Source: JBMYZL01 sp049610385 (GTDB lineage: Bacteria; Bacteroidota; Bacteroidia; Flavobacteriales_D; Sanyastnellaceae). From it: 53,996 bases of DNA. Below are positions 1 to 8,433 of the stretch, piece after piece. Under the pieces are notes generated by a model. It saw nothing but the letters and a program-made list of their open reading frames with translations. It did not search any database and was not told where the DNA came from. The translations under genes were made by a program, and so were the position numbers. Positions within the stretch are counted from its first letter, which is position 1; each line of letters begins with the position of its first letter. The stretch lies in the NCBI GenBank assembly GCA_049610385.1, contig JBMYZL010000018.1, positions 1 through 53,996 on the forward strand. The letters run 5' to 3'.

Positions 1-227
1 TTGTCGCTGTGATGGACGTCATTGTGCAAGCGGTGGCCGAAGGGCTCCAAGAGCGCAAGTCTGACAAAGACAAAGCTGCTGCGGAAAAGGCGAGCGCTGA
101 AAAAACAGAAGAAGGTGCAACAGCTGAAGAGGCAGCACCAACTGAAGCACCAACTGAAGCGCCAGCCAACGAAGAAGCGCCAACCAATGAAGCGTCAGAA
201 GGGGACGCGGAATCGGCCTCTTCTTGA
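1..227 (+). CDS. rpsB: 30S ribosomal protein S2, C-terminal end (partial)
   Basis: Only the last 75 codons or so are inside the window. The segment MDVIVQAVAEGLQERK matches the final helix of bacterial S2, and the gene sits directly upstream of tsf, the usual rpsB-tsf order. S2 binds the 30S head and is needed for S1 docking. After the conserved helix there is an unusual tail of about 50 residues rich in Ala, Glu, Pro and Thr, with short imperfect repeats of the type PTEAPTEAP. Such acidic tails occur on S2 in some Bacteroidota and are probably disordered. The family assignment rests on context plus this short stretch. Confidence 0.85.
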   Translation, partial: VAVMDVIVQAVAEGLQERKSDKDKAAAEKASAEKTEEGATAEEAAPTEAPTEAPANEEAPTNEASEGDAESASS

Positions 228-308
228 TTCAATACCCAACATTAGACATTGAACCGCAGGGATTTCCAGACCCATTGCTTTACGGAATTCCTGCACAACT
301 GAAAAATC

Positions 309-1133
309 ATGAGCATCACAGCTGCAGATGTAAACAAGCTCCGGAAGCAGACAGGAGCCGGCATGATGGATTGCAAAAAAGCACTCCAAGAGGCTGAGGG
401 CGATTTCGAAAAAGCCATTGAAATTCTTCGCAAGAAAGGCCAAAAGGTCGCCGCCAAACGGGGAGACCGCGAGGCTGGCGAAGGCGCCATTTTGTCCGCA
501 GTATCTGCGGATGGTGGATTTGGTGCTTTGTTGTCCTTGAATTGCGAGACCGATTTCGTGGCCAAAAACGCAGATTTCATTTCTGTGGCACAAACCCTGT
601 TGGACTTGGCTGTTGCTGAGAAAATCACCAGCAAGGACGAGTTGTTGGCCAAACCATTTCCGGGTGCGGGCATTTCCATTTCTGAGAAAATCATCGAAGA
701 GGTGGGCAAGATTGGTGAGCGAATTGAGGTGGGTACATTTGAGACATTGGAAGCGCCCCAAGTGGCTTCGTACATCCACCCAGGTAACCGCTTGGCAACC
801 ATCGTTGGATTTTCCACGAATGTTGCGGAGGCTGGCAGAGATGTTGCAATGCAAGCTGCAGCTATGGCCCCTGTTGCCTTGAACGAGGCTGAAATTCCAG
901 CAGATTTGATTGCCAAGGAACGTGAACTGGGCAAGGAATTGGCCATTCAGGAAGGCAAACCTGCAGAGATGGCTGAGAAAATCGCTGAAGGACGCTTGAA
1001 GAAGTGGTTCAAGGAAGTCACTTTGGTCAATCAAGCTTTCATCAAGGACAACAAATTGACCGTTGCTGCCTATGTTGCTTCTACAGCAAATGGTGCAGAA
1101 ATCACAGGTTTCCGTCGTGCTGCGCTCGACTGA
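309..1133 (+). CDS. tsf: Elongation factor Ts
   Basis: EF-Ts (274 aa) is the guanine-nucleotide exchange factor that recycles EF-Tu from GDP to GTP in the cytoplasm. The N-terminal UBA-like domain is clear (VNKLRKQTGAGMMDCKKAL, residues about 7-25), and the signature CETDFVAKN follows near residue 80. Length is normal for the family. The ATG at 309 gives the standard N-terminus MSITAADV. It lies 81 nt after rpsB and is followed by a strong intrinsic terminator, so rpsB-tsf probably form one transcription unit ending there. Confidence 0.97.
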   Translation: MSITAADVNKLRKQTGAGMMDCKKALQEAEGDFEKAIEILRKKGQKVAAKRGDREAGEGAILSAVSADGGFGALLSLNCETDFVAKNADFISVAQTLLDLAVAEKITSKDELLAKPFPGAGISISEKIIEEVGKIGERIEVGTFETLEAPQVASYIHPGNRLATIVGFSTNVAEAGRDVAMQAAAMAPVALNEAEIPADLIAKERELGKELAIQEGKPAEMAEKIAEGRLKKWFKEVTLVNQAFIKDNKLTVAAYVASTANGAEITGFRRAALD

Positions 1134-1160
1134 CGAATCCTGATAACATACGATTCCTGA

Positions 1161-1190
1161 AAAGCCCCGATCACCATCGGGGCTTTTTCT
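1161..1190 (+). terminator. Intrinsic terminator after tsf
   Basis: A perfect 11-bp stem (1161-1171 pairing with 1176-1186) with a 4-nt loop is followed at once by a T-rich run. It ends 53 nt after the tsf stop codon and separates rpsB-tsf from pyrH. Confidence 0.9.
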
Positions 1191-1252
1191 TTGGTGGTGT
1201 TCAACATTGCACAGAAGAATGAGACCGATAAATTCAGATATTCGCGTCTGCA

Positions 1253-1966
1253 ATGAAGTACAAGCGAATCCTCCTCAAATTGAGCGGAGAGGCCTTGATG
1301 GGTCAGAAACAATTTGGCATTGACAACGATCGGTTGTCCCAATACGCCAAAGAAGTCAAGGCCATTGTAGACCAAGGCATTCAGGTGGCCATTGTCATCG
1401 GTGGAGGCAATATCTTTCGCGGGGTGCAGGCGGAAGAAGGGGGCATGGAAAGGACCCAGGGGGATTATATGGGCATGCTGGCCACAGTCATCAATGCGAT
1501 GGCCTTGCAGAGCGCCATGGAAGCCGAAGGAATGGACACCCGGTTGCAATCAGCTATTGAATTGAAACAAATTGCAGAACCGTTCATTCGACGTCGTGCG
1601 GTTCGTCATTTGGAGAAAGGCCGTGTTGTGATTTTCGGTGGCGGCACGGGCAATCCTTTTTTCACAACGGATTCTGCGGCCTCGCTGCGCGCCATTGAAA
1701 TTGATGCAGATGTAATTTTGAAAGGCACGCGTGTGGACGGCATATATACAGCGGATCCCGAGAAAGATCCGACCGCTGTGCGCTTCGAACGAATTTCTTT
1801 CGAAGAGGTTTTTGACAGGGGATTGCAGGTCATGGACATGACTGCATTTACCTTGTGCAATGAAAACAAACTGCCCATCATCGTCTTTGACATGAACACC
1901 CCAGGAAACCTGTTGCGATTGGTCCAAGGGGAGGAAGTTGGAACTTTGGTGGATTTCGAGGCATAA
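1253..1966 (+). CDS. pyrH: Uridylate kinase (UMP kinase)
   Basis: PyrH (237 aa) phosphorylates UMP to UDP in pyrimidine nucleotide synthesis. It belongs to the amino-acid kinase family, not the NMP kinase family. Visible motifs are the N-terminal KLSGEALMG phosphate loop, the glycine-rich VIGGGNIFRG near residue 45, and DVILKGTRVDGIYTADP near residue 160, which is typical of bacterial UMP kinases. Length and start (MKYKRILLKLSGE) are standard. frr begins 4 nt after its stop, so the two are very likely co-transcribed, a common bacterial arrangement. Confidence 0.97.
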   Translation: MKYKRILLKLSGEALMGQKQFGIDNDRLSQYAKEVKAIVDQGIQVAIVIGGGNIFRGVQAEEGGMERTQGDYMGMLATVINAMALQSAMEAEGMDTRLQSAIELKQIAEPFIRRRAVRHLEKGRVVIFGGGTGNPFFTTDSAASLRAIEIDADVILKGTRVDGIYTADPEKDPTAVRFERISFEEVFDRGLQVMDMTAFTLCNENKLPIIVFDMNTPGNLLRLVQGEEVGTLVDFEA

Positions 1967-1970
1967 GAAG

Positions 1971-2534
1971 ATGACAGAGGAAATCACATTGGTTTTGGAT
2001 TCGGCAAAAGAGGGCATGGACAAAGCCATCAAGCATTTGGAATCCGAATTGGGGAAAATTCGCGCGGGCAAAGCCCATCCGGCGATGTTGGACAGTGTGC
2101 GTGTGGACTATTATGGTTCCCCCACCCCATTGGGCCAGGTGTCCAACATCAACTCAACTGACGCCAGAACACTGGTGGTTCAGCCTTGGGAAAAAACCAT
2201 GTTGGATGTCATTTGCACAGGCATCATCAACGCAAACTTGGGCTTGAATCCCATGAACAATGGAGAAGTGGTGATGATCAACATCCCCCCTTTGACGGAG
2301 GAGCGTCGAAGGGAATTGTCCAAGCGTGCAGGGGCAGAAGGAGAACATGCAAAAGTGGGCATCCGTTCCTGCAGGAAGGACGCCATGGATGAAATCAAAA
2401 TGCTCAAGTCAGACGGCCTCAGCGAGGATTTGGTCAAAGTTGCAGAGGGAAAGGTTCAGGAAGTCACGGACAGTTTCAGCAAAAAGGTGGACGACATCTT
2501 ATCAGCAAAAGAGGCTGATATCATGACGGTTTGA
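1971..2534 (+). CDS. frr: Ribosome recycling factor
   Basis: RRF (187 aa) splits post-termination ribosomes together with EF-G. The ATG at 1971 gives MTEEITLVLDSAKEGM and the normal family length. An in-frame TTG at 1938 would add 11 residues but lies inside pyrH and has no family support. The core shows LGKIRAGKAHPAMLDSVRVDYYG and NIPPLTEERRRELSKRA, both diagnostic. It meets the S8 protease gene tail to tail with only 25 nt between stops. Confidence 0.97.
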   Translation: MTEEITLVLDSAKEGMDKAIKHLESELGKIRAGKAHPAMLDSVRVDYYGSPTPLGQVSNINSTDARTLVVQPWEKTMLDVICTGIINANLGLNPMNNGEVVMINIPPLTEERRRELSKRAGAEGEHAKVGIRSCRKDAMDEIKMLKSDGLSEDLVKVAEGKVQEVTDSFSKKVDDILSAKEADIMTV

Positions 2535-2559
2535 TTTTTGCAATCGGAAAAACAGTCGT

Positions 2560-4854
2560 TTACTCCGGACAGGTATTGCTAAATTCTGCGAGCAACCAAA
2601 GCAAGTCGCTTATCGCTACAATCCCGTCACCATCGATGTCGGCTGCACAAGAGCTTTCGCAATTTTGATCAAACACACAACTTCCATCATCTGAGGTCGC
2701 CGTGGGATCAAAATTCTCTGCCAATTCATAGGTACACCCTTCGATTGCGCAGGAATCAAATTCGCAACTTTGGTCATCGATGTTGGCTTCGGGATTGAAG
2801 TTGCAAGCGGCTTCATCCGTGCATCCGGTGACAGGATCAATCACCTCACAGGGGCCGTCTATCATCAGGCCCACATCATATAGGACCGTGGACGACACAG
2901 ACCACCCGTTCATCAAAGAAACGGCCCAAGTTCCGGTTCCCGTCATTGGAGGAGACAAATCGAATGAAGCCATGTAGTTGGTTGATGTCGATGAGCTGTT
3001 CCAAGAGGCGGGAAAGGAAGCGGTTTCGGAACACCCGAAAGTCATGTTGTATCCACCAACTTCAAAACATTGGCCATCCGGTGATTCAATCAATAAAATC
3101 AGATCAGATGCCCATGAAGATGTCGCACCTGAGGGACTCGAAAACGTCAAGTTGACGGTGAATTCTTCCAATGCCCCGGACCACTCATAGGATTGGGTCC
3201 ATTCTTGACCAGCCCCCAGACTGGCAGACAATTCCAAGAACAAATCACATTCACATGGAAGATTCAATGTGGGGTACACACAACTGTCGTCTCCGATGGT
3301 GGCGGCATCATCATAGTTGCAAGCTTCTTCGTCGGTACAGCCTGAACAGGAACTGTTGTCTCCACCGCAATCCCCACAAGCATCCAATTCGGAGCAAGAC
3401 CCATCGTCTTCAATGGCATCAGGGTCATAATTGCAAGCTTCAGGATTGGTGCAACCAAAGCCGGTGAACAGGCCACAACTTTCCAGCACGAGGCCTAAGG
3501 AATTGTTGACATTGAGGCGCCCTCCGGTGGCTACTTCATCAGCCAAGTTTGCCACGGGATCCACCCCTTCGAAAATGGCATCTCGAATCATCAGGGCCAC
3601 ACCTTCGGGATCTGCAATGGCGGCATCTCCCAACCCCGTGCAAGGAGCAGAATACATCAATGCAATGGCTCCGGCAACACAAGGACTTGCGAAAGAAGTA
3701 CCAGAAGTTGATGCATAGGCATTGGAACCTGTAGGCAAGTAGACGGATTCCCCTGGAGCAGCCAAGTCAATGCTGGTCGTTCCATAGCCGGAGAACGTCC
3801 GGATGTCATTGAAATTCGAAGCAGTCACGGCCACCATAAATGGAGAAGTACAACCCGTGGGCATGTCACCGACGACATCCACGTTGACATTGTTGTTCGC
3901 CGTCGCGCCGCAATTCAAAATCCCCGCTTCCCCCAAATCGTTGTAGAAAGCGCACCAAAGCGGAAAACTGCTTGGATTCGCCCCGTCGATGCCCCAAGAA
4001 GCATTTGTAGCCACTACAAATGCCCCGGATTCCCCTTCGCTTTCATTGTACAGCAGTCGCATCTCATGCGCGTAACTGTACGCGGAAATCACAGCAGCTT
4101 CGGTCAAGGAGGCCAGCTGGATTTGCATGATATCCACATCCCAATTTACACCCACCCCTCCATTGCCATTGTTTCCGGTGGCCCCAATCATTCCAGAGAC
4201 CGCAGTTCCATGACCTCCTGCGGAAATGTTGTCATTTCCAGCACCACTGTTCCAACCGTTGAAATCGTCGATGTATCCATTTCCATCGTCGTCGATCCCA
4301 TTTCCATCCACTTCGCCCGAATTGGTCCAATGGTTGTCGATGAGATCAGTGTGATTGAAGTTGGATCCATTGGTTTCCAGAACGGCCACCACAATTCGTT
4401 GTCCACCACTTGTGTTTCCACCGGTTGTCCATTCCCAGACTTCGGGGGAATCAATGTCCTTGTCCGAAAATTGGTTGTGATGCCATTGTGTTGAGAATTG
4501 GGGATCATCGGGGGTCAATCGATCGTGAATGTGGTGATTGAATTGGGCCAAAATGACGTGAGGCCATTGTTCGATTATGCGCAAAATGGCCATTTCTTCA
4601 ACGGGATTGATGTCGAAGTGAACCCGCCAAATGTTCGATCGGGCACTCAGCAACTCCCAGTCCTGCAAAACCAAGTCAGATTCATGCGTGGACAATCCTT
4701 GAAAGAGCTGAGCTGGATGCGAATCGCCACGGATTTGAACCAAAAAATCCCCCAAAACATGATCTGAGGCCCGCATTTGGGCCCACATTTTTCCCGTGCC
4801 CAAAAGGCAGGAAAAAATCAGGACGCCTTGGATTATAGATAAATGACAACGCAT
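2560..4854 (-). CDS. Secreted S8 (subtilisin-like) peptidase with cysteine repeats and a C-terminal EF-hand-like segment
   Basis: A 764-aa exported subtilase. The ATG at 4854 gives a signal peptide (MRCHLSIIQGVLIFSCLLG, cleavage near AQ at 26); an upstream in-frame extension would overlap dxr. The catalytic His (GGHGTAVSG, His215) and Ser (SGTSFASP, Ser387) are clear. The position of the catalytic Asp carries Glu160 in the segment VAVLETNGSNFNHTDL. After the protease domain come CTNPEACNYDPDA-type cysteine repeats, a P-domain-like beta region, two more repeats, and a final acidic DIDGDGIVAISDLLWLL segment resembling a dockerin or EF-hand loop. I see no classic T9SS type-A or type-B C-terminal domain. 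It starts 31 nt after the dxr stop and may be read from the same transcript. Function is inferred as extracellular protein degradation. Confidence 0.88.
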   Translation of the reverse strand: MRCHLSIIQGVLIFSCLLGTGKMWAQMRASDHVLGDFLVQIRGDSHPAQLFQGLSTHESDLVLQDWELLSARSNIWRVHFDINPVEEMAILRIIEQWPHVILAQFNHHIHDRLTPDDPQFSTQWHHNQFSDKDIDSPEVWEWTTGGNTSGGQRIVVAVLETNGSNFNHTDLIDNHWTNSGEVDGNGIDDDGNGYIDDFNGWNSGAGNDNISAGGHGTAVSGMIGATGNNGNGGVGVNWDVDIMQIQLASLTEAAVISAYSYAHEMRLLYNESEGESGAFVVATNASWGIDGANPSSFPLWCAFYNDLGEAGILNCGATANNNVNVDVVGDMPTGCTSPFMVAVTASNFNDIRTFSGYGTTSIDLAAPGESVYLPTGSNAYASTSGTSFASPCVAGAIALMYSAPCTGLGDAAIADPEGVALMIRDAIFEGVDPVANLADEVATGGRLNVNNSLGLVLESCGLFTGFGCTNPEACNYDPDAIEDDGSCSELDACGDCGGDNSSCSGCTDEEACNYDDAATIGDDSCVYPTLNLPCECDLFLELSASLGAGQEWTQSYEWSGALEEFTVNLTFSSPSGATSSWASDLILLIESPDGQCFEVGGYNMTFGCSETASFPASWNSSSTSTNYMASFDLSPPMTGTGTWAVSLMNGWSVSSTVLYDVGLMIDGPCEVIDPVTGCTDEAACNFNPEANIDDQSCEFDSCAIEGCTYELAENFDPTATSDDGSCVFDQNCESSCAADIDGDGIVAISDLLWLLAEFSNTCPE

Positions 4855-4885
4855 TGTCACCAAGATAACCTTTAAAATCGACAAC

Positions 4886-6052
4886 TTATATTTCTGAAGC
4901 CACATGACGCGCTTCCTCGTCAGCGGCGAGCAATCCATCCAGACTTGGGTGCGATTCATGGGCAACTTTTTCCATGGTTTGGGCCACCACATCGGTGAGG
5001 CCGAGAAAGTCGATTTCGTCTCGGAGAAAACGAGCGACGGCCACCTCATTGGCGGCATTTAGAATGGCGGGCATGTTGCCGCCTGCTCGACCGGCTTCGA
5101 AAGCCAGTGCCAGATTTCTGAAGGTGTCCAGGTCAGGACGCTCAAATGTGAGTTCTGGGTAGTCAAAAAAGCTGAATCTCTCAAAATCACATGTCAGACG
5201 TCTGGGGTATCCCAACGCATATTGGATGGGCAATTTCATGTCGGGCAATCCCAACTGGCCTTTGATGGAACCGTCCTCGAATTGGACTGCACTGTGCAGG
5301 ATGGATTGGGGGTGGACGATCACTTCAATCTGGTCGTAATCCACCCCGAAAAGCCAATGTGCCTCGATCACCTCCAGACCCTTGTTCATCATGGACGCGG
5401 AATCGATGGTGATTTTGGCACCCATGTCCCAATTTGGATGTTTCAGGGCTTGGGCTTTGGTGGCCCCCATGAGATCAGTTCGGGTTTTGCCTCGGAAAGG
5501 CCCGCCACTTGCTGTGAGAATGATTTTCTCGATGGGATTCAGAATTTCTCCCGCCAGACATTGGTAGATGGCGCTGTGTTCGGAATCTACAGGGTGAATT
5601 TTGACCCCATATTTTTGGGCTTCGGCCATCACAAGAGCCCCAGCGACCACCAAGGTCTCTTTGTTCGCCAGGGCGATGTCCTTTCCTGCTCGAATGGCCC
5701 GCAATGTGGGTTTGAGACCAGCGGCCCCGACCAAAGCAGTCAAAACCATATCGATGCCATCCATTTCCACCACCTGCTCCAATGCTTCTGGTCCAGCATA
5801 AACCTTGATGTCATCTTCCCATAAGGCATCTCGAACTTCATCGAGTTTGTCGGGGTTGCCGATGATGACTGTGTTGGGATGAAAAGCCTTGGCTTGTGCA
5901 ATCAACAAGGTGGAATTGTTGTTGGCACTGAGCACTTCCACGTGAAGAGAGCCTTGTTGTTCTTGAATGACTTCCAAGGCCTGGGTTCCAATGGAACCTG
6001 TGGAACCGAGAATGGCCACACCTCGGGTCTTGGGCTGATCAAATGTTGACAT
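4886..6052 (-). CDS. dxr: 1-deoxy-D-xylulose 5-phosphate reductoisomerase
   Basis: Dxr (388 aa) converts DXP to MEP with NADPH, the committed step of non-mevalonate isoprenoid synthesis. Visible are the NADPH loop GSTGSIG (16-22), ALANKETLV (127-135), the metal ligands in PVDSEHSA (Asp156, Glu158), TASGGPFRG, and DSASMMNKGLEVIEAHWLF followed by VHPQSILHS. Length and start are normal. It lies downstream of lysS and the DUF59 gene on the same strand, with 54 nt between the DUF59 stop and the dxr start. Confidence 0.97.
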   Translation of the reverse strand: MSTFDQPKTRGVAILGSTGSIGTQALEVIQEQQGSLHVEVLSANNNSTLLIAQAKAFHPNTVIIGNPDKLDEVRDALWEDDIKVYAGPEALEQVVEMDGIDMVLTALVGAAGLKPTLRAIRAGKDIALANKETLVVAGALVMAEAQKYGVKIHPVDSEHSAIYQCLAGEILNPIEKIILTASGGPFRGKTRTDLMGATKAQALKHPNWDMGAKITIDSASMMNKGLEVIEAHWLFGVDYDQIEVIVHPQSILHSAVQFEDGSIKGQLGLPDMKLPIQYALGYPRRLTCDFERFSFFDYPELTFERPDLDTFRNLALAFEAGRAGGNMPAILNAANEVAVARFLRDEIDFLGLTDVVAQTMEKVAHESHPSLDGLLAADEEARHVASEI

Positions 6053-6106
6053 TTTCGGCGGTGCTGATGAAAAAGTTCAAAGAAAATCTTGGGGGTGAAA
6101 AGAATT

Positions 6107-6433
6107 TCAGAGGAAACCGAGTTCGAGTTTGGCGACCTCACTCATCATGTCTTGGGTCCAAGGCGGTTCAAAGACAATGTTCACTTTTGCACCTTTTGCT
6201 CCTTGAATTGAGGCGGCTTTTTGTTCGACCTCAGCGGGCAAACTCTCGGCTACAGGACAGTTTGGTGAAGTCAAAGTCATTTCGATGTGGATGAATCCGT
6301 CATCGGTGATGTTGACTTCGTAAATCAAACCCAACTCGAAAATATCCACAGGGATTTCCGGATCGTATATGGTTTTCAGGACATCAATGACCGTGGATTG
6401 GTCAAATGAATGCGTGGTTTTTTTGGCTGACAT
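6107..6433 (-). CDS. DUF59 / MIP18-family iron-sulfur assembly protein (SufT-like)
   Basis: A 108-aa cytoplasmic protein of the DUF59 family. Its members (SufT, yeast Cia2, PaaD relatives) help mature Fe-S proteins. The core reads TIYDPEIPVDIFELGLIYEV, then TLTSPNCPVAESLP with the conserved Cys, and FEPPWTQDMMSEVAKLELG near the C-terminus. ATG 6433 is preferred to the TTG one codon upstream. In many Bacteroidota this gene sits inside the suf operon. Here it is about 21 kb away, between lysS and dxr. Confidence 0.9.
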   Translation of the reverse strand: MSAKKTTHSFDQSTVIDVLKTIYDPEIPVDIFELGLIYEVNITDDGFIHIEMTLTSPNCPVAESLPAEVEQKAASIQGAKGAKVNIVFEPPWTQDMMSEVAKLELGFL

Positions 6434-6451
6434 CAATGGTAGGCAGGGTTT

Positions 6452-8167
6452 TCACGACAAGGTGCTGGCAAACCAAGATTCGACTTCTTCCAATTGAAGT
6501 GCAGGAAGGTCGATTTTGTTCTTTTTTCGATATCCATTGAGCCTTTCACGCAGTCCGGCGGGCTTCATGGCTTGAATGGCCTCTGGTGTGTCAAATCCTG
6601 CAGCGGCGACGTGCTCTGCCCACGCTTCAGAGACGCCTAGGGCCATCAAAGCCTCCAAATCGGGACCCGTTGCAAAGACTTCTGGACGCATCTGCGGGAA
6701 CAGCAGCACCTCTTGGATAGAGGTTTGGTTCGTGAGCATCATTACAAGCCGATCGACCCCGATGCCCACACCACTCGTAGGGGGCATACCAAATTCCAAA
6801 GCGCGCAAAAAATCTTGGTCGATGAACATCGCCTCGTCGTCTCCCCGTTCACTGAGCTTCAATTGTTCTTCAAACCGCTCCCGTTGGTCGATCGGATCAT
6901 TCAACTCGCTGTAGGCATTGGCAATTTCGGTGCCGTTAATCATGAGTTCAAAACGCTCAGTGTAACCGGGTTTGGTTCGATGGGCCTTGGTCAGGGGTGA
7001 CATGTCCACTGGATAGTCCATGATAAAGGTGGGCTGGATGTAATGGTGCTCTGCTTTTTCACCGAACAACTCATCGATCAACTTTCCGCGGCCCATGCTC
7101 TCGTCGGTTTCAATGCCCAAATCGGCACAAGCGGCACGCAATCCAGCTTCATCCAGTCCATCTATGTCCACATGGGCGTGTTCCAAAATGGCGTCACGCA
7201 TAGTGACACGCCTGAAGGGTGGGGTGAAGTCGATGTCCTGGCCTGCAAGGGTCACCTGTGTGGTTCCGTGGACGGCTTGGCAAACTTCGGCCAACAGGTT
7301 CTCCATGGTCTCCATCATCCAGTTGTAGTCCTTGTAGGCCACGTACAACTCCATTACGGTGAACTCCGGATTGTGGGTGCGGTCCATCCCTTCGTTTCGG
7401 AAATTCCGAGAAAATTCATACACCCCTTCAAACCCACCTACAATCAATCGCTTCAGATAAAGTTCATTGGCAATTCGGAGATACAACGGGATGTCCAATG
7501 CATTGTGATGGGTCATGAAAGGCCGAGCAGCTGCTCCGCCGGGAATGGCTTGCAAAACAGGGGTGTCCACTTCCAGCCAACCGCGCTTGTCAAAAGACTC
7601 GCGGATGGTTCGAATCACTTGGGAACGGGCCTCAAAAGTGCGTTTCACTTCAGGGTTGACCACGAGGTCAACATAGCGCATGCGGTAGCGTAGTTCAGGG
7701 TCGTTGAAGGCGTCGTGTACCTGGCCTGATTCATCGGTTTTGACCGCGGGCAATGGGCGAAGGGATTTGGCGAGAACCACCAATTCTCGAACCATGACAC
7801 TTTGCTCTCCGGTTTGCGTAGTGAAGGTTTCGCCCTTGATCCCGATGAAGTCCCCACGATCCAGCAATTTTTTGAAAACTTGATTGTATAGGCTTTTGTC
7901 CTCGCCGGGGCAGAGTTCATCTCGATTCAAATACAATTGAAAAGTGCCCTGACTGTCTTGAAGCTCTGCGAAAGAGGCTTTGCCCATGATCCGACGTGAC
8001 ATCAGCCTGCCAGCCAAAACCACAGGCAGACCTTCTGAAAAGCCGTTTCTCAGGTCATTCGACATGTGTGTCACTTGAAAAGCTTCGGCGGGATAAGGTT
8101 CTATTCCCAATCCCCGAAGTTGCGCAAGCGACTCCCGGCGAATCCGTTCTTGTTCTGTCAATTGCAT
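6452..8167 (-). CDS. lysS: Lysyl-tRNA synthetase, class II
   Basis: LysRS (571 aa) charges tRNA-Lys. The ATG at 8167 gives MQLTEQERIRRESLAQLRGLGIEPYP, the usual N-terminus; an upstream open extension lacks family features. The OB-fold anticodon domain is followed by class II motif 1 (MRYVDLVVNPEVKRTF), motif 2 (RNFRNEGMDRTHNPEFT) and motif 3 (GVGIGVDRLVMMLTN). After motif 3 there is a tail of about 70 residues (from DLEALMALGVSEAW to the end) absent from E. coli LysRS. It looks helical, with spacing like a helix-hairpin-helix. The gene is divergent from the sugar isomerase across a 266-bp gap, in which I see no convincing promoter pair. Confidence 0.96.
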   Translation of the reverse strand: MQLTEQERIRRESLAQLRGLGIEPYPAEAFQVTHMSNDLRNGFSEGLPVVLAGRLMSRRIMGKASFAELQDSQGTFQLYLNRDELCPGEDKSLYNQVFKKLLDRGDFIGIKGETFTTQTGEQSVMVRELVVLAKSLRPLPAVKTDESGQVHDAFNDPELRYRMRYVDLVVNPEVKRTFEARSQVIRTIRESFDKRGWLEVDTPVLQAIPGGAAARPFMTHHNALDIPLYLRIANELYLKRLIVGGFEGVYEFSRNFRNEGMDRTHNPEFTVMELYVAYKDYNWMMETMENLLAEVCQAVHGTTQVTLAGQDIDFTPPFRRVTMRDAILEHAHVDIDGLDEAGLRAACADLGIETDESMGRGKLIDELFGEKAEHHYIQPTFIMDYPVDMSPLTKAHRTKPGYTERFELMINGTEIANAYSELNDPIDQRERFEEQLKLSERGDDEAMFIDQDFLRALEFGMPPTSGVGIGVDRLVMMLTNQTSIQEVLLFPQMRPEVFATGPDLEALMALGVSEAWAEHVAAAGFDTPEAIQAMKPAGLRERLNGYRKKNKIDLPALQLEEVESWFASTLS

Positions 8168-8433
8168 AAGACAAAGGTACTGCTGCCCATGTGTAGGTTT
8201 GCAGTCATGTAGAGATGAATTCTGATCGGACTTCCTCTCTGGGCATTTGAACCTAAAAAAGCACCTCATTCCTAATGGAATTGGCGTGAACAAGACAGAT
8301 GGGTTCGGACAGATGATTCGTTGGATGTCGAAATTTTCGACCCGGTAACAGGTGCTGAACTGGGGTCGATGGTAACGCATGGGCATTACCTTTGAGATTC
8401 GTTTGATTTCTGAAATTTAAATGGCTGGTTGAT

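Noticed and set aside
195..1253. A 352-codon open frame on the minus strand across tsf
   Set aside because: It is the antisense shadow of EF-Ts, whose identity is certain, and has a Cys/His-rich random composition.
1938..1970. An N-terminal extension of Frr from a TTG at 1938
   Set aside because: It lies inside pyrH, and RRF proteins start at the MTEEI position with a length of about 185 residues.
8172..8179. TACCTTTG on the minus strand as the lysS promoter
   Set aside because: It fits TAnnTTTG but lies 4 nt from the start codon without a TTG partner, so chance is the simpler explanation.
8168..8386. An upstream extension of LysRS to 8386
   Set aside because: The extra residues have no family match and the ATG at 8167 gives the normal N-terminus.
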